A DNA stretch of 64,000 nucleotides from Sandarakinorhabdus sp. AAP62 (GCF_000331225.1 NZ_ANFY01000005.1:62001-126000), one strand, 5' to 3'. Counted from the first letter of the stretch, positions 28,130-37,303 are shown. The notes: generated from the letters alone by a model not told the origin. Numbers and translations: made by a program.

Positions 28130-28726
28130 TCACGGCGCGACCCACTCCCCCGCCCAGCCGTCGCTCGCGCGGAACATCGCCCGGCGGTGGCCGCTGTTGG
28201 CGAGGTGCAACCAGTCGATCGCCGTCACCCCCACCCACAGCACGGCAAAATTTGCCCGGGCCGGCATGATCTGCTCGGCGGTCGGCTGTTCGCCCTCGAT
28301 CCACGCCGGCAGGCCCGACGATGGGCCGGGCATGGGGGTGCCGGGGGCCTGCTCGGCCAGGTAGCACCGGCGGGCGAACAAGGTGGATTGTTCCCAGATC
28401 GAGTCCACTTCGCCGACGCTGCGACCGATCCGCGCGGTGCCGGAGAGGCGCAATTGCACCTGTTCGGCTGGGTGATAGGCCAGCACGGCGACCGGCTTGC
28501 CATCCAGTTGCGCCACCTTGGGGCTGCGCGCGTCGGTGTGGAGGCGCAGTGTGGACGTGGCGGGATCGGCCTTGCGCAGCACCATCACGCGGGCATGGGG
28601 CAGGCCATCCGCGTCCACGCTGGCGATCACCGGCGTGTGGATGGGGCTCTTGCGGTCTGCCCCGCCGCGCACCAGCAGGCTCCAGGCGTGGGCGCGTATG
28701 TCGGGGAGCGAGTCTTCCGGCCTCAT
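28130..28726 (-). CDS. Pyridoxamine 5'-phosphate oxidase-family flavoprotein
   Basis: The 198-residue protein has a PNPOx-like split-barrel: PVIASVDADGLPHARVMVL near residue 32, LRLHTDARSPKVAQLDGKP near 59, and a C-terminal block with TAIDWLHLANSGHRRAMFR near 166. The arrangement suits an FMN-binding oxidase or reductase. It lacks several pyridoxal-site residues of PdxH, so an FMN-dependent oxidoreductase of unknown substrate is the safe call. The ATG overlaps the end of the RidA gene by four bases, so the two are co-transcribed. Confidence 0.8.
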   Translation of the reverse strand: MRPEDSLPDIRAHAWSLLVRGGADRKSPIHTPVIASVDADGLPHARVMVLRKADPATSTLRLHTDARSPKVAQLDGKPVAVLAYHPAEQVQLRLSGTARIGRSVGEVDSIWEQSTLFARRCYLAEQAPGTPMPGPSSGLPAWIEGEQPTAEQIMPARANFAVLWVGVTAIDWLHLANSGHRRAMFRASDGWAGEWVAP

Positions 28727-29223
28727 TTCACTTCAACAATCGCATCCACCTCCACCGGCCAGCCGCGCGGCAGGCTGCCGGCGCCGGCGGCGACGCGGGG
28801 CGCCTTGCCGGCATCGCCGAACGCGGTGACCATCACTTCGGAAAAGCCGTTCATCACTTCGGGATGCTGGGTGAATTCCGGCGTGGCGTTGACCAGGCCC
28901 ATCACCTTTACCACGCGCTTCACGCGGCTCAGTTCGCCCAGCTCGGCCTTCAGGGTCGCCAGCAGGCACAGGCCAACGCGCTGCGCATGGGCCTTGCCGG
29001 CGGCCACGTCCATCGTCGCGCCCAGCTTGCCGGCACCGCCCGCCGGGCATTCGCCGTGGCCGGCCAGGAACAGCAATTTGCCCACCCGCGCGGCTGGCAC
29101 ATACAGGCCGATCGGCGCGTTGGGCGGCGGCAGGGTGAGGCCTGCCTTGGCCAGCCGCTGTTCCGGGGTTTCGGCAAGCGCCGGGCTGGCCAGAAGGGCG
29201 AGAGCGATGAGAGCGATGCGCAT
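28723..29223 (-). CDS. RidA-family protein with signal peptide
   Basis: The 166-residue product starts at ATG 29223 after AAGGAGT. It begins with a signal peptide (MRIALIALALLASPALAE), unusual for the normally cytosolic RidA enamine deaminases. The core shows PPPNAPIGLYVPAARVGKLL, then LFLAGHGECPAG, a central RVKRVVKVMGLVNATPEF and the terminal SLPRGWPVEVDAIVEV with Pro-x-x-x-x-Val-Glu-Val-Asp typical of the family. Without the usual catalytic Arg at the expected place I cannot confirm deaminase activity. It precedes the flavoprotein gene in one operon. Confidence 0.8.
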   Translation of the reverse strand: MRIALIALALLASPALAETPEQRLAKAGLTLPPPNAPIGLYVPAARVGKLLFLAGHGECPAGGAGKLGATMDVAAGKAHAQRVGLCLLATLKAELGELSRVKRVVKVMGLVNATPEFTQHPEVMNGFSEVMVTAFGDAGKAPRVAAGAGSLPRGWPVEVDAIVEVK

Positions 29224-29301
29224 AAGCCGGGGACTCCTTGCCGGGTTCACCCCACCCGCCTAGCATCAAGGCCAACAACCGCAAACAGGGGAGGGCCGGT
29301 C

Positions 29302-30567
29302 ATGGCCGCATCGCATCACGTACCGGGCTTTGCCCATGGCCAGAATGGCAGCGCTGCCGAAACCGATCCGGCAGTGCTGGGCCTGATGCAGGGCGCGCCG
29401 GTGCCGCCCGACAAACAGGTGCGCTGGACCGATGGTTCGATGTGGCGCTTCCCGCAGCAGCGCTGGGCCTTTTCGCACATGCGCGAACTGGTGCCGACGG
29501 TGAATATCGGGCGCGCCGGCCCGGTGAGCGTGCTGCCGGTGGACTTGCGCGATGATGTGGATGATGTGCGGCTGACGACGCTGGACGGACAAGTGATGAC
29601 GTGGCGGGAATCGCTGGCGGCGACCTACACCGACGCGATCCTGATCATGAAGGATGGCGTGGTGATCCATGAACGCTATTTCGGCGTCACCACGCCGGCC
29701 ACGCAGCATATCCTCTTCTCCGTGACGAAAAGCTTTGTCGGCACCATTGCCGAGCTGCTGATCGACGAAGGCAAGCTCAACCCGGATGCGAAGGCGCAGG
29801 TCTATGTGGCTGAACTGACTGGCTCTGGCCTTGGCGATGCAACCGTGCGCGAGATATTGGACATGCGCACGGGCCTTGCCTTCTCCGAAGATTATGTGCC
29901 TGGCCAGACCGGCCTCACCGATGTGCAGCGCATGAGCATCGCCACCGGCTGGGTGCCGCGCCTGGCCGATTACGAGGGGCCGGACGGAAATTTCGCCTTT
30001 ACCGCGAGCCTGGGCAAGAACGCGCCCCATGGTGGCGATTTCGTCTATCGCACGCCCAACACCACGGCGCTGCAATGGATCATCGAGCGTATCGAAGGCC
30101 AGCCCCTGTCGGCACAGATCGAAGCGCGCTTCTGGGCGCGGATGGGCATGGACCATGATGCGGCGCTGGGGGTGGATCGGCTGGGCACCGGCTTTGGCGG
30201 CGGCGGCCTGATGGCATCATTGCGCGATATTGCCCGCATTGGCGAGATGATGCGGCTGGGCGGGCACTTCAATGGCGCGCAGATCGTCCCCAAAGCCGTG
30301 GTGGAGCACATCTTTGCCGGCGGTGAGCCGGCGGCGTTCGTCGCCTGCCAGTACACCGGCAATCTGGATGGCAATTATGGCAGCCAGTGGTGGCACCGCG
30401 CCGGCGGGCAATTGATGGCGATGGGTGTGCACGGCCAGGGCATTTATGTCGATCGCGGCGCCGGCGTGGTGATTGCCCGGCTGGGCAGCCATCCGGTGGC
30501 GAGCAACCGCGGCAATGCGGCCGTGACGGTGCCGGCCTATGATGCGGTGGTGGCGGCGCTTCAATAA
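29302..30567 (+). CDS. Serine hydrolase of the beta-lactamase fold
   Basis: The 421-residue protein begins at ATG 29302 with GGGGAGG upstream. It has ILFSVTKSFVGTIAELLIDEG near residue 134, with the Ser-x-x-Lys nucleophile pair, FVYRTPNTTALQWII near 248 (Tyr and Asn motif), and a late GVHGQGIYVDRGAGVVIARL block near 375 replacing KTG. The overall pattern is of class C beta-lactamase/esterase-type proteins (family including 6-aminohexanoate-dimer hydrolases). No signal peptide is seen. The substrate cannot be read from the sequence. It converges with the lipoprotein gene, overlapping it by seven bases. Confidence 0.85.
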   Translation: MAASHHVPGFAHGQNGSAAETDPAVLGLMQGAPVPPDKQVRWTDGSMWRFPQQRWAFSHMRELVPTVNIGRAGPVSVLPVDLRDDVDDVRLTTLDGQVMTWRESLAATYTDAILIMKDGVVIHERYFGVTTPATQHILFSVTKSFVGTIAELLIDEGKLNPDAKAQVYVAELTGSGLGDATVREILDMRTGLAFSEDYVPGQTGLTDVQRMSIATGWVPRLADYEGPDGNFAFTASLGKNAPHGGDFVYRTPNTTALQWIIERIEGQPLSAQIEARFWARMGMDHDAALGVDRLGTGFGGGGLMASLRDIARIGEMMRLGGHFNGAQIVPKAVVEHIFAGGEPAAFVACQYTGNLDGNYGSQWWHRAGGQLMAMGVHGQGIYVDRGAGVVIARLGSHPVASNRGNAAVTVPAYDAVVAALQ

Positions 30568-31127
30568 GCGCTGTTCACCAGTCGCATCGCGCCGGGTTCC
30601 ATGGTGGTGAGCGCGCGGGCGGCGATGCGCGGCACATCGGCCGAGGGCAGGGTCAACAGTTCATCGGCAACGCGGCTGGCCTGCGTGCAGAAACGCCGGC
30701 GATCCGGCACGCTGGCAAAGCCGTTGTACAGCCGGGTCATTGCAACATCGTGGCGGGCCAGGCCGGCGCTGCCATGCTGCTGGCGATAGCGCGCCTGTTC
30801 GGCGGCATAGGCTTCGTTCAAGACATTGCGATGGGTTTTCAGGATCTGGTTGTAATCTGCTGCCAGTGCACGATTCTGACAGATCAGCGCTGCCACGTTC
30901 AGGCCGCCGCGCAGCGCCCACACCACTTCGGCGCTGGCTGCCACGGCATCGGGCACGATGCGGGTGGGGGCAGTGGGGACCACGGCCGTCACCTGTGTTG
31001 GCGGTGCGGCTGCCTGCGGCGGCGGTCGCATGCCGGTACTGCACGCGGCGAGGGCCAGCAGGGACAGCATGGTGAAGACATGTGTCCCCTTCGCTGGCAT
31101 CGATGCCAGCGCCTTGATGTTGTGCAT
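30561..31127 (-). CDS. Putative lipoprotein, 188 aa
   Basis: The ATG at 31127 is preceded by GGGAGAGGGAATC. A lipobox is present as SLLALAACSTG near residues 20-30, after a hydrophilic start (MHNIKALASMPAKGTHVF), so export and lipidation at the Cys are likely. The mature part is helical, Ala/Arg-rich, with ICQNRALAADYNQI near 85 and RRFCTQASRVADELLTL near 145. I do not recognise the family. The 3' end overlaps the serine hydrolase gene. Confidence 0.7.
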   Translation of the reverse strand: MHNIKALASMPAKGTHVFTMLSLLALAACSTGMRPPPQAAAPPTQVTAVVPTAPTRIVPDAVAASAEVVWALRGGLNVAALICQNRALAADYNQILKTHRNVLNEAYAAEQARYRQQHGSAGLARHDVAMTRLYNGFASVPDRRRFCTQASRVADELLTLPSADVPRIAARALTTMEPGAMRLVNSAY

Positions 31128-31210
31128 GATTCCCTCTCCCGCAACGATGGTCTTGCCGTCCTGCAATCAACATCAGGCCAGCTTTCAGCAAGCTGAACGC
31201 TGCTTCCGGG

Positions 31211-31873
31211 TCAGCGTGTATCCGCCAGCCAGCGGCCGACCTGGTGCAGATCATCGGCCACGGCCAGCAGGCGCGGCCTGATATCGGGTGTGGCGGGCAG
31301 CAGATCGGGCACCATGATCACCGGCACGCCCGCCATGTGGGCGGCGATGATACCGTTGTGACTGTCTTCCAGCGCCAGCGCGGCGCCGGGCGCGATACCA
31401 AGGCGGGCGGCGGCGGTGCGATAGGGTTCGGGATGTGGCTTGCCGTTGGCAACGTCGTCGCAGCCGACGATGGTGGCAAACCCATCCAGCAGACCGACAT
31501 GGCCCAGATGCGCGCGGGCCAGCGCCTGTTCGGACGAGGTGACCACGGCAGCCGGGATGCCGGCCCTATTCACCTGCGCCAGCAGCGCCGCCGCGCCGGG
31601 CTTCAAGGGCCGGATCGGGCCCCATTCTTCCCGGATGCGCCGCCGAACCTCGGCCCGCATCGCATCATAATCCAGTTCGGCGCCAAAGCGCGCCTGCATG
31701 ATCGCCTGGCTCGCCGGTTCCGGCCGTCCGATCAGTTCGGCATAATCGGCGCCGGTCATGGCAAAACCCAGATCGCCCATCGCCGCGATCATGGCATCGC
31801 GGATCAGCCGTTCCGTATCGAGCAGCAGGCCGTCCATGTCGAACAGGATGGCCGCCGGGCGGACTATTATCAT
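31211..31873 (-). CDS. HAD-family hydrolase (beta-phosphoglucomutase/phosphatase-like)
   Basis: The 220-residue protein has HAD motif I AAILFDMDGLLLDTE at residues 7-21 (nucleophile Asp and acid Asp), motif II AAVVTSSEQALARAH near 108, motif III with Lys in ANGKPHPEPY near 142 and motif IV LALEDSHNGIIAAHMAG near 162. The cap lies between motifs I and II. The start at ATG 31873 is ten bases after the fumarase stop, so the two are co-transcribed. Substrates of this subclass are sugar phosphates or similar; nothing here narrows it. Confidence 0.88.
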   Translation of the reverse strand: MIIVRPAAILFDMDGLLLDTERLIRDAMIAAMGDLGFAMTGADYAELIGRPEPASQAIMQARFGAELDYDAMRAEVRRRIREEWGPIRPLKPGAAALLAQVNRAGIPAAVVTSSEQALARAHLGHVGLLDGFATIVGCDDVANGKPHPEPYRTAAARLGIAPGAALALEDSHNGIIAAHMAGVPVIMVPDLLPATPDIRPRLLAVADDLHQVGRWLADTR

Positions 31874-31883
31874 GTGAGGACAG

Positions 31884-33407
31884 TCAGGCGGATTGCTTGG
31901 CGCGGGCGATGCGGGCTTTCCAGTCGGCCGGGCCGGTCTGGTGGACGCTGGTGCCTTCAGAATCAACCGCAACAGTCACCGGCATGTCTTTGACTTCAAA
32001 TTCGTAAATCGCTTCCATGCCCAGATCCTCGAACGCCACCACTCGGGCAGCCTTGATCGCCTTGGCCACCAGATAGGCGGCGCCGCCCACCGCCATCAGA
32101 TAGGCGGCCTTGTGGCGCTTGATCGCCTCGATGCCCATCGGCCCGCGTTCGGCCTTGCCGATCATGGCGATCAGGCCGGTCTGCGCCAGCATGGTCTCGG
32201 TGAACTTGTCCATGCGGGTGGCGGTGGTCGGGCCGGCGGGGCCGACGACTTCATCGCCCACCGGATCGACCGGGCCGACATAATAGATGACGCGGTTGGT
32301 GAAATCGACCGGCAGGGCCTCGCCCTTCGCCAGCATGTCGGTCATGCGCTTGTGCGCGGCATCGCGGCCGGTGAGCATCTTGCCCGACAGCAGCAGCCGG
32401 TCGCCCGGTTTCCAGCTCGCCACCTCGGCCGGGGTGAGCGTGTCGAGATTGACCGGCTTCGAGGCCTTGTCCGGCGTCCAGTGCACCTGCGGCCAGTCCT
32501 CCAGCTTCGGCGGCTCAAGATAGGCGGGGCCATTGCCAGTGAGGGTGAAGTGCGCGTGGCGGGTGGCGGCGCAATTGGGGATCATGGCAATGGGTTTCGA
32601 CGCGGCGTGGGTGGGCGTGTCGAGGATCTTCACATCCAGGATGGTCGAAAGCCCGCCCAGCCCCTGCGCACCGATGCCGAGATCGTTGACCGCATCGTAA
32701 AGCTCGATCCGCAGCTCCTCGATCGGCGTCTTCGGCCCACGCGCCTTCAGCTCGGCCATGTCGATCGGCTCCATCAGCGATTCCTTGGCCAGGATCATCG
32801 CCTTTTCCGCCGAACCTCCGATGCCGATGCCCAGCATGCCGGGCGGGCACCAGCCGGCACCCATCAGCGGCACGGTGTTCACCACCCAGTCGCGGATCGA
32901 ATCGCTGGGGTTGAGCATGGCGAATTTCGCCTTGTTCTCGCTGCCGCCGCCCTTGGCCGAAACGATGATTTCGACATGGTCACCGGGGACCAGTTCGATG
33001 TGGACCACGGCCGGCGTGTTGTCGCGGGTGTTCACCCGGGTGAAGGCCGGATCGGCGACGATGGAGGCGCGCAGCTTGTTTTCGGGGTGCAGATAGGCCC
33101 GGCGCACGCCTTCGTTCACCATTTCCTGAACAGTTTTCGTGGCTTGCCAGCGGACATTCATGCCAACTTTGACGAAGGCGACCACGATGCCGGTATCCTG
33201 GCAGATCGGGCGATGGCCTTCGGCGCACATGCGGCTGTTGGTGAGGATCTGGGCGATGGCGTCCCTGGCGGCCGGCGATTCTTCCAGTTCATAGGCGCGG
33301 CCAAGCGCGCGGATATAATCCATCGGGTGGAAATAGCTGATATACTGCAGCGCATCGGCCACGGAGGTGATGACATCCTCTTCGCGGATCACGGTCGTAG
33401 CGGTCAT
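31884..33407 (-). CDS. Fumarate hydratase class I (iron-sulfur)
   Basis: This TCA-cycle enzyme hydrates fumarate to malate and uses an oxygen-sensitive [4Fe-4S] cluster. The 507-residue protein has the cluster Cys residues in RPICQDTG (Cys69), GAGWCPPGMLGIGIGG near 188 and PNCAATRHAHF near 280. The C-terminal half has VDPVGDEVVGPAGPTTATRM near 378 and IGKAERGP near 411. The alpha and beta parts are fused in one chain, as in FumA/FumB. The ATG at 33407 is chosen because the protein starts MTATTVIREEDV. It is downstream of the long nrdA control region on the opposite strand. Confidence 0.95.
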   Translation of the reverse strand: MTATTVIREEDVITSVADALQYISYFHPMDYIRALGRAYELEESPAARDAIAQILTNSRMCAEGHRPICQDTGIVVAFVKVGMNVRWQATKTVQEMVNEGVRRAYLHPENKLRASIVADPAFTRVNTRDNTPAVVHIELVPGDHVEIIVSAKGGGSENKAKFAMLNPSDSIRDWVVNTVPLMGAGWCPPGMLGIGIGGSAEKAMILAKESLMEPIDMAELKARGPKTPIEELRIELYDAVNDLGIGAQGLGGLSTILDVKILDTPTHAASKPIAMIPNCAATRHAHFTLTGNGPAYLEPPKLEDWPQVHWTPDKASKPVNLDTLTPAEVASWKPGDRLLLSGKMLTGRDAAHKRMTDMLAKGEALPVDFTNRVIYYVGPVDPVGDEVVGPAGPTTATRMDKFTETMLAQTGLIAMIGKAERGPMGIEAIKRHKAAYLMAVGGAAYLVAKAIKAARVVAFEDLGMEAIYEFEVKDMPVTVAVDSEGTSVHQTGPADWKARIARAKQSA

Positions 33408-33541
33408 GGGGGGGAATCCTGTTGCCTTTTGGTCACGGGTTGCTGGCCAATCTGTAGGCCGGGCGCGGCGAAGCGTCCATATTTTCACGGGGCCTGGCTG
33501 TGGCCGTGTTGCAGGAAGTTTACATAAGCCCTTGATGACAC

Positions 33542-33746
33542 GAATCCCCCGGGCGCCAGCGCGTCGCCAGCCTGTGGATGAATCCAAGCCGATTCAACCG
33601 TTTCGGGCACGTCAAGCAAACATTGGGGCTTGCGCGCGGAATCGGCTGTGGCACTATCGCTAGCGTATCGGAGCCAGCCAGACACAAGTTGTGGTGGTTC
33701 CGGGCGGGGGACACACGGGCGGTAGGGCGAACCGGCCTGTGGATAT
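33542..33746 (+). promoter_or_regulatory. nrdA upstream region with DnaA-box-like and GANTC sites
   Basis: The 419-base gap between the fumarase and nrdA genes holds TGTGGATGA at 33573-33581 and TGTGGATAT at 33738-33746; the reverse complements TCATCCACA and ATATCCACA each differ from the DnaA box TTATCCACA by one base. Four GANTC sites lie within about 100 bases (33542, 33580, 33591 and 33639). GANTC is the CcrM methylation site in Alphaproteobacteria, and DnaA regulates nrdAB in E. coli. Control of nrdA by these is inferred. No riboswitch was recognised. Confidence 0.45.
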
Positions 33747-33826
33747 CGGGGACAAGTGTCGCTGCGGCAAAGAAGGCGCGTGACCCCGATTTGTTCCCCT
33801 CGTATGATTGAGGGGCATAAGTGACA

Positions 33827-35797
33827 ATGAGCGAGTTTCGCATGACTGACAGTAGCGCCGGTTTGACCACCGCCGATCACACGACCGACTCCGCCGACGC
33901 TGGCGCTGCTTTGGCGGCGAGCATGGCGGCCGGTGTGCTGGCGCAGGCCGCGGCTTCGGCTGCGACCGCCAAGCCGGCCAAGCCCGGCAGCAGCGAGGTC
34001 ATGCCGTGGCGCTTCCCGGTGACGGTGGATCGCAGCCGCGACGCGCTGCTCACCGATTTCGGCAAGGACACGCTGGACGACCGCTATCTCCTGCCGGGCG
34101 AATCCTATCAGGACCTGTTTGCCCGCGTGGCCGCCGCCTATGCCGACAATGCCGAACATGCCCAGCGCCTGTATGATTATGTGTCGAAGCTGTGGTTCAT
34201 GCCGGCGACTCCGGTGCTCTCCAACGGCGGCACCGGCCGTGGCCTGCCGATCAGCTGCTATCTGAACAGCGTGTCTGACAGCCTGGATGGCATCGTCGGC
34301 ACCTGGAACGAGAATGTGTGGCTGGCTTCGCGCGGCGGCGGCATCGGCACCTATTGGGGCAATGTGCGCGGCATTGGCGAGCCGGTCGGCCTCAACGGCA
34401 AGACCAGCGGCATCATCCCGTTCGTGCGGGTGATGGACAGCCTGACGCTGGCGATCAGCCAGGGTTCGCTGCGCCGCGGTTCGGCGGCTGTCTATCTCGA
34501 CATCAGCCATCCGGAGATCGAGGAGTTCCTCGAAATCCGCAAGCCGTCGGGCGATTTCAACCGCAAGGCGTTGAACCTGCATCACGGCGTGCTGATCACC
34601 GACAAGTTCATGGAAGCGGTGCGCGACGGCGACAAGTTCGATCTGGTCAGCCCGAAGACCGGCGAGAAGCGTGCCGAGGTCGATGCCCGCGCGCTGTTCA
34701 CCAAGCTGGTGGAAACCCGCCTGGCCACCGGCGAGCCCTACATCATCTTCATCGATGAAGTGAACCGGACCATGCCCAAGCACCAGCGTGATCTGGGGCT
34801 CAAGGTGTCGACATCGAACCTGTGCTCGGAAATCACCCTGCCCACTGGCACCGATCATCTCGGCAATGATCGCACAGCCGTGTGCTGCCTGTCGTCGCTG
34901 AACATCGAAACCTGGGACCAGTGGCACGATGATCCGCTGTTCATCGAGGATTGCATGCGCTTTCTCGACAACGTGCTGCAGGATTATATCGACCGGTCCG
35001 AACCGGCGATGGCGCGCGCCGCCTATGCCGCATCACGCGAACGTTCGGTGGGCCTGGGCGTGATGGGCCTGCACAGCTTCTTCCAGGCGCGCGGGCTGCC
35101 GTTTGAAGGCGCAATGGCCAAGAGCTGGAACAAGAAGATCTTCAAGCATATCCGCGCTCAGGTCGACCAGGCGTCGATGAATCTCGCCGTGGAGCGCGGA
35201 CCCTGCCCGGATGCCGCAGACATGGGCGTGATGGAACGGTTCAGTTGCAAGATGGCGATTGCGCCGACAGCCAGCATTTCCATCATCTGTGGCGGCACCT
35301 CGGCCTGCGTCGAGCCGATCCCCGCCAATGTCTATACCCACAAGACGCTTTCGGGCAGCTTTGTCGTCAAGAATCCCTACCTGGAAAAACTGTTCATTTC
35401 CAAGGCGAAGAACAGCGATGCGGTGTGGAATTCGATCCTGGAGCGCGGCGGTTCGGTGCAGCACCTGGATTTCCTCACCGCCGACGAAAAGGCCACCTAT
35501 CGCACCGCCTTCGAGATTGATCAGCGCTGGCTGATCGAGTTGGCGGCCGATCGCACGCCTTATATCGATCAGGCGCAGTCGCTGAACCTGTTCATCCCGG
35601 CCGATGTCGAAAAGTGGGATCTCTTGATGCTCCACTATCGCGCCTGGGAACTGGGCATCAAATCGCTTTATTATCTCCGCTCGATGAGTGTACAGCGGGC
35701 TGGGTTCGCCGGCGGCGTTGAAGCCGACAATACGAGCGAAGCCCCCGTGATCCAGGTAGAGCGGCGTGATTACGACGAGTGTCTTGCTTGTCAGTGA
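33827..35797 (+). CDS. nrdA: Ribonucleoside-diphosphate reductase large (alpha) subunit
   Basis: Class I ribonucleotide reductase alpha makes deoxyribonucleotides. The 656-residue protein lacks an N-terminal ATP-cone and instead starts with a low-complexity Ala/Thr/Ser tail of about 60 residues. Key catalytic elements are present: LPISCYLN near 142 (substrate-site Cys), NLCSEITLPTG near 328 (the Asn-x-Cys-x-Glu motif), AVCCLSSLN near 350 (redox partner Cys) and the C-terminal DECLACQ (redox Cys pair). Start codons at 33821 (GTG), 33827 (ATG) and 33842 (ATG) all follow a GAGGGG; I chose 33827 by spacing. Confidence 0.95.
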   Translation: MSEFRMTDSSAGLTTADHTTDSADAGAALAASMAAGVLAQAAASAATAKPAKPGSSEVMPWRFPVTVDRSRDALLTDFGKDTLDDRYLLPGESYQDLFARVAAAYADNAEHAQRLYDYVSKLWFMPATPVLSNGGTGRGLPISCYLNSVSDSLDGIVGTWNENVWLASRGGGIGTYWGNVRGIGEPVGLNGKTSGIIPFVRVMDSLTLAISQGSLRRGSAAVYLDISHPEIEEFLEIRKPSGDFNRKALNLHHGVLITDKFMEAVRDGDKFDLVSPKTGEKRAEVDARALFTKLVETRLATGEPYIIFIDEVNRTMPKHQRDLGLKVSTSNLCSEITLPTGTDHLGNDRTAVCCLSSLNIETWDQWHDDPLFIEDCMRFLDNVLQDYIDRSEPAMARAAYAASRERSVGLGVMGLHSFFQARGLPFEGAMAKSWNKKIFKHIRAQVDQASMNLAVERGPCPDAADMGVMERFSCKMAIAPTASISIICGGTSACVEPIPANVYTHKTLSGSFVVKNPYLEKLFISKAKNSDAVWNSILERGGSVQHLDFLTADEKATYRTAFEIDQRWLIELAADRTPYIDQAQSLNLFIPADVEKWDLLMLHYRAWELGIKSLYYLRSMSVQRAGFAGGVEADNTSEAPVIQVERRDYDECLACQ

Positions 35798-35865
35798 TGC
35801 GTTTCAGCTTGCCCTGCCATTCCGCGGGGCGATCCACCGGCCGGGATGCTGCCCGGCTGGACGGT

Positions 35866-36088
35866 GAGGGGGTCGTGGCGATGCACTCCACGACGTGTGG
35901 CCACGACCCCCTCCCAACCGTAGGCCAGATGGTTGTTCATGCCGGGGCCAAAGTTGCGAGTGGGCGTGCCTTCGGCGGGATGCGTATCGCCTCCAGTGGA
36001 TGTTTGCCGATGCCATCGGGTGTCGCAGCGCTGCAGGCAAAGTTCTCATGTTCCACGGCTGGTGCGGGTGCAAGGCGCACCAGCCGTG
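35866..36088. repeat. Two long hairpins in the nrdA-nrdB spacer
   Basis: In the 440-base spacer, GAGGGGGTCGTGGC (35866-35879) and its perfect complement at 35900-35913 form a 14-base stem with a 20-base loop. CACGGCTGGTGCG (36054-36066) and 36076-36088 form a perfect 13-base stem with a nine-base loop. Neither has a T-run. They may attenuate or process the transcript so that nrdA and nrdB are made in different amounts. The remaining spacer has no convincing gene. Confidence 0.6.
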
Positions 36089-36156
36089 CAACATTGTCCT
36101 CACCTTCGCAGGCGTTCCGGGCTGGCCCACTGATGGCCCAGGCACCGGCGAAGGGT

Positions 36157-36190
36157 GGGTGCAGGGGTTCGGCCCCTGTCCGCCGAAGGC
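36157..36190 (-). repeat. Single arm of the composite repeat family
   Basis: GGGTGCAGGGGTTCGGCCCC followed by TGTCCGCCGAAGGC is the inverse of the outer arm found at 396 and 20230, with a few changes. It is alone here, about 50 bases before the nrdB start. Confidence 0.6.
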
Positions 36191-36237
36191 CTAGTTTTTC
36201 TGTTGTTTCTTCAATCATTAGCGCAGGATTTTGAACC

Positions 36238-37290
36238 ATGCCGTTGCTTCAGGCATCCAAGTCGTACAAGCCGTTTGAATATCCCTGGGCCTATGACTTC
36301 TGGAAACGTCAACAACAGATCCACTGGATGCCGGAAGAGGTGCCGCTGGGCGAGGATTGCCGTGACTGGGCGCAAAAGCTGACCGATCACGAGCGCAACC
36401 TGCTCACCCAGATTTTCCGATTCTTCACGCAGGCCGATGTCGAGGTGCAGGATTGCTACCACGATAAATATGGCAGCGTGTTCAAGCCAACCGAAGTCAA
36501 GATGATGCTGACCTCGTTCTCCAACATGGAAACGATCCACATCGCGGCCTACAGTCACCTGCTCGATACGATCGGCATGCCCGAGAGCGAGTATAGCGCG
36601 TTCCTGAATTACAAGGAAATGCGCGACAAGCATGATTACATGAACACGTTCGGCGTGGGCAGCAACGAGGATATCGCCAAGACCTTGGCGATGTTCGGCG
36701 GCTTCACCGAAGGCCTGCAGCTGTTTGCGTCGTTTGCCATGCTGATGAACTTCCCGCGCTTCAACAAGATGAAGGGCATGGGCCAGATCGTTTCGTGGAG
36801 CGTGCGCGATGAATCGCTGCACTGCGAAGGCATCGTGAAGCTGTTCCACGCCTTCTGTGCCGAAACCGGGGTGCTCACCAGCAAGATCCGCGACGACATC
36901 GCCGACGTGTGCCAGCGCACCGTGCGCCTGGAAGACGCGTTCATCGATCTGGCCTTCGAACAGGGCCCGGTTTCCGGCATGGCGCCCAAGGATATCAAGC
37001 GCTACGTCCGCTACATCGCCGATTGGCGTCTGAAGCAGCTGGGCTTGGCTCCGATCTACATGATCGAGGAACACCCGCTACCCTGGCTCACCCCGCTGCT
37101 CAACGGTGTGGAACACGCCAACTTCTTCGAAGCCCGCGCCACCGAATATTCGAAGGCCGCGACCAAGGGCGACTGGAACGAAGTGTGGACCGCCTTCGAC
37201 AGCCGCAAGGCCGCCAAGATCGCCAGTGAAAGTGCGCCGGCGAATGCGGATGACGCCCAGGGTGGGTTGCTGGGCGTGGCTGCGGAGTAA
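36238..37290 (+). CDS. nrdB: Ribonucleoside-diphosphate reductase small (beta) subunit
   Basis: The 350-residue beta subunit carries the di-iron tyrosyl radical. The ligand set can be read: Asp67 (FTQADVEV), Glu98 and His101 (METIHIAAY), the radical Tyr105, then Glu in FTEGLQLF near 158, and Glu/His in RDESLHCEGI near 191. These match E. coli D84, E115, H118, Y122, E204, E238 and H241 in order and spacing. The C-terminal tail is Ala-rich and ends near LLGVAAE for binding to the alpha subunit. It follows nrdA by 440 bases. Confidence 0.96.
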   Translation: MPLLQASKSYKPFEYPWAYDFWKRQQQIHWMPEEVPLGEDCRDWAQKLTDHERNLLTQIFRFFTQADVEVQDCYHDKYGSVFKPTEVKMMLTSFSNMETIHIAAYSHLLDTIGMPESEYSAFLNYKEMRDKHDYMNTFGVGSNEDIAKTLAMFGGFTEGLQLFASFAMLMNFPRFNKMKGMGQIVSWSVRDESLHCEGIVKLFHAFCAETGVLTSKIRDDIADVCQRTVRLEDAFIDLAFEQGPVSGMAPKDIKRYVRYIADWRLKQLGLAPIYMIEEHPLPWLTPLLNGVEHANFFEARATEYSKAATKGDWNEVWTAFDSRKAAKIASESAPANADDAQGGLLGVAAE

Positions 37291-37303
37291 GAGGCAACAA
37301 AGG

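Noticed and set aside
31893-33527. Plus-strand frame opposite the class I fumarase
   Set aside because: Antisense to a gene with conserved cluster cysteines; no domain is visible in it.
33578-33811. 77-residue frame upstream of nrdA
   Set aside because: No ribosome site, no hydrophobic or domain pattern, and it lies over candidate regulatory sites; treated as chance.
35779-36234. 151-residue frame between nrdA and nrdB
   Set aside because: It runs through two perfect hairpins and a repeat arm, and its composition is Ala/Arg/Ser-rich without structure.
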